Assembly: GCA_022566235.1 (NCBI GenBank) | Contig: JADFJI010000042.1 | Location: forward strand, 1 to 10,370 | Direction: 5' to 3' | Source of the DNA: Chloroflexota bacterium | GTDB lineage: Bacteria > Chloroflexota > Dehalococcoidia > Plut-88900 | DNA length: 10,370 nt | In this document: positions 6,767-10,370 of the stretch, one piece after another | Layout: the number at the start of each line of letters is the position of its first letter | How positions within the stretch are numbered: the stretch's first letter is position 1 | The notes under the pieces: model-generated | The model's database searches: none | Seen by the model: only the letters and a program-made list of their open reading frames with translations | What the model was told of the DNA's origin: nothing | Program-made: the position numbers and the translations under genes

Positions 6767-7605
6767 TGCGCCTACCTCCGTTCCAGCTTCACCGGCCGGA
6801 AACCTTGCAAGAGGCGGTAAGCCTGCTGGCCCAGCACGGCGAAGAGGCGCGGCCCATCGCTGGTGGCACGGCCATGGTTCCCATGATGCGATTCGGGTTC
6901 CTGCGTCCGGAGCACGTTGTAAGCCTCAAAGGCATCCCGGGCCTCGATGAGATATCCGAGTCCGATGACGGGCTAAGGATCGGGGCGTTGACCCCCCTAT
7001 ACCGGGTTGCAGGCTCAGCGGTGGTGCGGGCCCAATGGCCCCTGCTGGCCCGGGCCGTGGGCAGCGTTGCGACCCCCGCCATACGCAACTCCGGTACCCT
7101 GGGAGGCAACCTCAGCTATGCCGAGGCCGCCTCGGACCCGGCACCGGCGCTGCTGGCTTTGGAAGCTTCTGTGCTGCTGACAGGCCCCGAGGGAGACCGT
7201 ACAGTCCCCATAACCGGCTTCTTTCAAGGCTTCTACGAGGCGGACATCAGACCCGGTGAGGTGCTGGTGGAGGTATCGATACCCAGAATCCCTGCCGGGG
7301 CCCGCTGGTCGTATCTGCGGTTTGCCGCCCGGAGCAGAGAGGACAAACCCCTGGTGAACGTGGCGGTCGTGGCCACCTCCGAGGGCGTTCGGATAGGCCT
7401 CGGGGGCGTGTCCCCTACAGCCATTCGGGCACGTCGAGCTGAAGCAGTCCTTCAGGGCCCGGGCCTCACGCCCCAGGCCATCGACGAGGCGGCAGATGCC
7501 GCTGCGGAGGAATGCGACCCGTTGTCGGACCTGATGGGCACCGCAGAGTATCGCCAGGATATGGTCCGGGTCTGGCTGCGCCGGGCTCTCACCGGCCTCC
7601 AGTAG
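6766..7605 (+). CDS. FAD-binding (medium) subunit of the molybdenum hydroxylase
   Basis: A 279-residue protein of the CoxM/XdhB type. FAD-contact motifs are AGGTAMVP at 32-39 and ATPAIRNSGTLGGN at about 102-115, followed by the usual A..SDPAPALLAL. The C-terminal CO-dehydrogenase flavoprotein domain ends with D..GTAEYRQDMVRVWLRRAL. It takes electrons from the 2Fe-2S subunit and hands them to an acceptor. I chose GTG at 6766, which overlaps the preceding stop codon (TAGTG) and has AGGGGAG at 6752-6758 seven bases upstream. The frame is open further upstream, but that stretch encodes the shifted frame of the FeS subunit. With the large and small subunits it completes the heterotrimer. Confidence 0.94.
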   Translation: MRLPPFQLHRPETLQEAVSLLAQHGEEARPIAGGTAMVPMMRFGFLRPEHVVSLKGIPGLDEISESDDGLRIGALTPLYRVAGSAVVRAQWPLLARAVGSVATPAIRNSGTLGGNLSYAEAASDPAPALLALEASVLLTGPEGDRTVPITGFFQGFYEADIRPGEVLVEVSIPRIPAGARWSYLRFAARSREDKPLVNVAVVATSEGVRIGLGGVSPTAIRARRAEAVLQGPGLTPQAIDEAADAAAEECDPLSDLMGTAEYRQDMVRVWLRRALTGLQ

Positions 7606-7679
7606 ACCTGGGGCTGCGAATGGGGCCGGTGGGGGAGCCTGAGGCCTCTAATATGCCGTATGGAGAAAGAGAAGGAGAG

Positions 7680-8492
7680 ATGGCGACCCTGAGAGATTTC
7701 ACCCTCCTCACCCCTCGTGCACAACTGGACCGAGCCTTCTACGATAAACTGCGGGAATCGAAATCCCGCTATAAACCGCTGGATAGGTTCGTTATACCAC
7801 CCTTCGAAGGACGGGGGTTTCTAGTGAGCAAGGGCCAGTCCTTCAGGGTGGTACAGGAAGAAGGGGTCCAGATAGGCGACGTATGCTTCTGGAATGTCCA
7901 CGATCCTAGGGAGATGTACAGCCTTTCCAGGACATGGGCCATTGAGGGTTGGGCCGTGAGGGTGTTCACCCGCCTCTGGTCCGACGTGCCCTGGCTGCGG
8001 CCCCTGGCCACTTGCATCGAAGACACGGTGGTCACTGACCCTTCCGACAGCGAGTTTCACCACCACTGGCTGGGGACCCACTGCGCTACGGAGTGGACTG
8101 AGATGCGGGTCGGCATTCCGGGGCTCAACTCCTGCCACCTCAATTTTCTCCAGGCCGTAGAGCCTTTCGGCTTGAGGGAGGAGAACATTCGGGATAACGT
8201 CAACCTCTTCCAGAAGATGCGGCCCGTCCCTGGGAGCGGTAAGATCCAAGCTGCGCTCAGCGAGTCTAAGCAGGGGGACTACATCGAGTTCTACGCCGAG
8301 ATCGATCTTCTGGCCGCGGTCACCGTCTGCCCCAACGGGGACAACACCCGGTACTACAGTGTGCCAGGCGAAGACCTGGTACGGCCTCTGGCCATCGAGA
8401 TATACGACACGGGCGTCCAGCCCAGGGATTTTCCAAGGTGGGCTGACTGGCGCCCCGCCTGGAAGGGAAAGTGGATGCCCCTGGAAAGCTGA
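7680..8492 (+). CDS. DUF1989 / urea carboxylase-associated family protein
   Basis: A 270-residue protein matching the DUF1989 layout as I know it: GDVCFWNVHD (Cys69) followed by R84-T, a TIEDT-like segment (CIEDTVVTD), a Cys/His-rich middle (HHHWLGTHC, Cys135; NSCHLNF, Cys152), then N..N.FQ, SKQGDYIEFYAEIDLLAAVTVCPNGDN (Cys217). Relatives act as two-subunit carboxyguanidine deiminases beside urea/guanidine carboxylases and contain a metal site. Here there is only one subunit and no carboxylase nearby, so deimination or hydrolysis of another amidine- or ureido-type compound is only a guess. ATG 7680 has AAGGAG just upstream, though with tight spacing. ATG 7653, nine codons earlier, is the alternative. 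It is separated from the FAD subunit by 74 bases and is likely in the same operon. Confidence 0.82.
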   Translation: MATLRDFTLLTPRAQLDRAFYDKLRESKSRYKPLDRFVIPPFEGRGFLVSKGQSFRVVQEEGVQIGDVCFWNVHDPREMYSLSRTWAIEGWAVRVFTRLWSDVPWLRPLATCIEDTVVTDPSDSEFHHHWLGTHCATEWTEMRVGIPGLNSCHLNFLQAVEPFGLREENIRDNVNLFQKMRPVPGSGKIQAALSESKQGDYIEFYAEIDLLAAVTVCPNGDNTRYYSVPGEDLVRPLAIEIYDTGVQPRDFPRWADWRPAWKGKWMPLES

Positions 8493-8531
8493 GACACCGG
8501 GTCCCTTGGCCTCGGGGCCGGAGGCCTGTTT

Positions 8532-8537
8532 AGGAGG
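8532..8537 (+). promoter_or_regulatory. Ribosome binding site that sets the GTG start of the triple-Rid gene
   Basis: A perfect AGGAGG lies four bases before GTG 8542 in a 49-base intergenic gap. It decides against the longer open frame that would run back into the DUF1989 gene. Confidence 0.75.
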
Positions 8538-8541
8538 TTAC

Positions 8542-9726
8542 GTGGCGAGCCGAACCATCCTGTATCCAGACCCGTTCCCATACGCCGACTACCGGCGGTA
8601 CACCTATGCCATGGGCATCGCCACCGGCGACCTGGTCTGGGTGGCCGGCCACCTGGCGGATGAATACGACCCGGAACTTGGGCGGATGGTATGCCGGGGC
8701 GACCTAGCGGACCAGACCCGGCTGGCCCTGGAGAAGGTGCGCCTGGTGCTGGAATCCGCGGGGGCGGGGTTCGGGGACATAGTCCATCAGGTGGACTACA
8801 TAACCCCCTCGGCGGTCGAGGCCTATTCCGAGACCCTGGAGCTGCGTCGGGAACTCTTTGGCCACGAGCTTCCGGCCACCACTACCGTCGTGGCGAACAG
8901 GCTCCTGAGAAACGAATGCCTCATAGAGGTAGAGGTGGTGGCGGTCCGCGGCCCCTCCTCGAGGCGGTCCTTCTCGACTTCGAGGCGTCCAGGGCAGGGG
9001 ATTCCGGCACCGAGTGCGGTGGCAAAGGGAGGCGTTCTTTTCATCACCGTCTCGGCTCCCGAAGGCATCGGGAAGGGAGATGTGGCGGCACAGGCCCGGG
9101 CCATATACGAGACTATCGGGTCTGTGCTGCAAGAGGCCGGTGCCGCACCCTCTGACATAGTCCGTACCATAGACTATATAGCCCCTGCGGGGCTTGCAGA
9201 TTACCGGGAAACGGCCCGTGTGCGCAAGGACTTCTTCGGCGAAGAGTTCCCGACCTCAACCGGCATCATAGTTGAGGGCCTTTTGGGGCCTGAGGCGCTG
9301 CTGGAGGTCTCGGCCATCGCGGTAACGGGGGAGGGAGAGAGGTCGGCCTACAACCCGGGCTGGCCCTGGTACGAGCAGGTCACCTTCCGGCCTGGAGTAG
9401 GGAAGGGGGGTGTCCTCTGCCTGTCGGGGCTGACGGGCGCCGACCCGATATCCCGCTCTGTGGCGTCCGATGACCTGGCTGGCCAGACAAGGCAGGTGTA
9501 CCAGCAGGCGGAGACTATACTGGCCGAGGCGGGACTCTCCATGAAGAACGTGGTGAAGACGGTGGACTACATCGTGCCCAGGGCCCTGCCGGATTATCGG
9601 GACACCGTGGCCGTGCGGCGGGAGTTTTTCGGAGATGACTATCCCGTCTCCACCGGGGTTATCATCAACCGGCTTCTGCGCCCCGAATACCTCATAGAGA
9701 TCGATTTCACTGCGGTCTACGATTAG
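8542..9726 (+). CDS. Tandem triple Rid (YjgF/YER057c/UK114) domain fusion protein
   Basis: A 394-residue protein made of three consecutive Rid domains at about 10-137, 146-263 and 270-394. Each ends with the same recognisable block: (V/I)DYI.P....Y..T...R..(F/L)FG....P..T......LL....L(I/L)E....AV. Rid proteins are normally single domains of about 130 residues that form trimers with active sites at the subunit interfaces. RidA deaminates reactive enamines and imines using an Arg after the conserved Pro (PARS). Here that place is Thr113, Ser239 and Ser370, so all three domains resemble Rid4-7 types without imine deaminase chemistry. Some such Rid proteins occur in catabolic clusters for heterocycles or amino acids. 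Three domains in one chain could fold as a pseudo-trimer. No signal peptide is seen. The MaoC-like gene follows by 37 bases. Confidence 0.9.
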   Translation: MASRTILYPDPFPYADYRRYTYAMGIATGDLVWVAGHLADEYDPELGRMVCRGDLADQTRLALEKVRLVLESAGAGFGDIVHQVDYITPSAVEAYSETLELRRELFGHELPATTTVVANRLLRNECLIEVEVVAVRGPSSRRSFSTSRRPGQGIPAPSAVAKGGVLFITVSAPEGIGKGDVAAQARAIYETIGSVLQEAGAAPSDIVRTIDYIAPAGLADYRETARVRKDFFGEEFPTSTGIIVEGLLGPEALLEVSAIAVTGEGERSAYNPGWPWYEQVTFRPGVGKGGVLCLSGLTGADPISRSVASDDLAGQTRQVYQQAETILAEAGLSMKNVVKTVDYIVPRALPDYRDTVAVRREFFGDDYPVSTGVIINRLLRPEYLIEIDFTAVYD

Positions 9727-9763
9727 AAGAGCGCTGCCTTTAACCCATCGAGGAGGAGATGAT

Positions 9764-10129
9764 ATGGCCCAGGAGAGTTCAATATTGGCGGAGCTTAAGA
9801 AGATGGTCGGTAGGGAGATGGTGATCACGGGACCGGAAGAGGTGGGCCGCGCCGCCATCCGATACTTCGCCCAGGCCATAGGGGACATGAACCCCCTCTA
9901 TCTGGACGAAGAGTACGCTCGGGGCACCAGCGACGGAGGGATCATCAAGGCGAACATCACGAGCATCACCTTCGACGGCTCCGCCGTACGGGGATCGGTC
10001 TCGAGTTCCACCGTCCGAGAAGGTTACCGTGGATTCTATCTGAATGGAGCCGACAACATCTCCTTGACCCGGCGCTCCAGTGCCTCCTTGGCCTGGCGAA
10101 GAGTGGTCAGCTCGTTGCTCAGGGCCTGA
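9764..10129 (+). pseudogene. Truncated MaoC-like hotdog dehydratase, N-terminal part only
   Basis: Residues 1-61 match the N-terminal half of MaoC/FAS1-type hotdog dehydratases: VGREMVITGPEEVGRAAIRYFAQAIGDMNPLYLDEEYARGT, then GGII. Full-length relatives run to about 150 residues and continue with a PP(T/S)F-like segment after GGII. From residue 62 (about base 9947) the frame instead gives KANITSITFDG and an unrelated, Ser-rich tail to a stop at 10129. The last 94 bases are antisense to the coiled-coil gene. Either the gene was broken by a rearrangement or the sequence is an assembly join. GGAGG at 9752-9756 lies seven bases before ATG. In an intact gene the protein would hydrate an enoyl-CoA or act on a similar thioester. 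The first 61 residues are well supported; the rest is not. Confidence 0.7.
9947..10035. other. Unassigned stretch between broken MaoC-like gene and coiled-coil gene
   Basis: About 90 bases that fit neither neighbour. On the + strand it reads as KANITSITFDGSAVRG and a Ser/Gly-rich run, which could be the end of some other beta-rich protein, but nothing recognisable. On the - strand it lies after the stop codon (10036-10038) of the coiled-coil gene. I see no inverted repeat or target-site duplication that would mark an insertion. Confidence 0.4.
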
Positions 10130-10370
10130 TAGCTCTGCTTGGCTCGGGCCAGCTCCTCGGTCAGGGTGGCCTTCTCCCGCTCCATCCGACTCGTGAGATT
10201 GGAAGATTCCTTCCGGATGCTGGCCACTTCCGTAGTCAGAGACTCGCGGGCCCGCTTCTCCTTGGCAATCTGGTCAGCCAACGTCTCGGCCTTGGTCTGG
10301 GCCTCCCCCAGCTGCTGCTCCATCCCCTCCTTCGCTTTCATCAGCTGATCCCGCTCTTCCTCGAGAGCAT
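10036..10370 (-). CDS. Coiled-coil protein, C-terminal part, continues past the window edge
   Basis: At least 111 residues read from the right edge down to TAG at 10036-10038. The Met at 10341 is internal: the frame upstream of it is open to the edge and gives ALEEERDQLMKAKEG, the same helical pattern. Composition is almost entirely Glu, Lys, Arg, Gln, Ala and Leu with heptad spacing (AETLADQIAKEKRARESL, then EELARAKQSYQALSNEL), so it is a long alpha-helical coiled coil. Such segments occur in filament-like, chromosome-segregation and envelope proteins, and no function can be chosen. The final residues, RRVKEMLSAPFR, end abruptly 90 bases from the broken MaoC-like gene, so its true C terminus may also be lost. 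It is the only - strand gene and not part of the catabolic operon. Confidence 0.7.
   Translation of the reverse strand, partial: ALEEERDQLMKAKEGMEQQLGEAQTKAETLADQIAKEKRARESLTTEVASIRKESSNLTSRMEREKATLTEELARAKQSYQALSNELTTLRQAKEALERRVKEMLSAPFR

Noticed and set aside
8359..8541. Upstream extension of the triple-Rid protein
   Set aside because: It overlaps the DUF1989 gene in a shifted frame. GTG 8542 follows a perfect AGGAGG.
1..10370. CRISPR array, tRNA, rRNA or transposase
   Set aside because: I saw no regularly spaced repeats, cloverleaf-like sequences, rRNA segments or transposase motifs on either strand.

Overview
This is a high-GC bacterial window in which nine genes run head to tail on the + strand. 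A tenth partial gene enters from the right edge on the - strand. The style suggests an uncultivated soil or marine catabolic bacterium. Palindromic intergenic repeats (GTCCCGAC/GTCGGGAC and a CCCTCTCCCT-type hairpin), together with a xanthine-dehydrogenase-type cluster and many catabolic accessory genes, would fit Chloroflexota such as SAR202/Dehalococcoidia. That assignment is an inference from style and was not checked by any search.

Layout. 1-280 is non-coding and holds palindromic repeats. 281-1786 encodes an argininosuccinate-lyase-like C-N lyase with altered substrate-loop residues. 1787-1990 is a repeat-rich spacer with three strong hairpins. 1991-2881 encodes an amidohydrolase and 2901-3377 a VOC/glyoxalase-fold metalloprotein. 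After a 156-base spacer with a possible promoter, 3534-7605 is a compact four-gene molybdenum hydroxylase cassette: molybdopterin subunit, CoxG-like protein, 2Fe-2S subunit, FAD subunit. 7680-8492 encodes a DUF1989 (urea-carboxylase-associated/carboxyguanidine-deiminase-like) protein. 8542-9726 encodes three tandem Rid (YjgF/UK114) domains fused in one chain. 9764 onward begins a MaoC-like hotdog dehydratase whose family similarity stops after about 61 residues. From 10036 to the edge, a coiled-coil protein is read on the - strand.

How they may work together (inference). The set looks like a catabolic pathway for a nitrogen-containing small molecule, possibly a heterocycle or amidine/ureido compound. 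The molybdenum enzyme would hydroxylate a ring or aldehyde carbon. The amidohydrolase and DUF1989 protein would hydrolyse C-N bonds or deiminate. The lyase would split a C-N bond, perhaps releasing fumarate. The Rid fusion would handle imine/enamine or related intermediates, and the MaoC and VOC proteins would feed carbon into acyl-CoA metabolism. The substrate cannot be named from sequence alone.

The most notable points are the triple-Rid single-chain fusion, in which all three domains lack the canonical catalytic arginine, the lyase with a changed substrate loop, and the abrupt breakpoint at about 9947.
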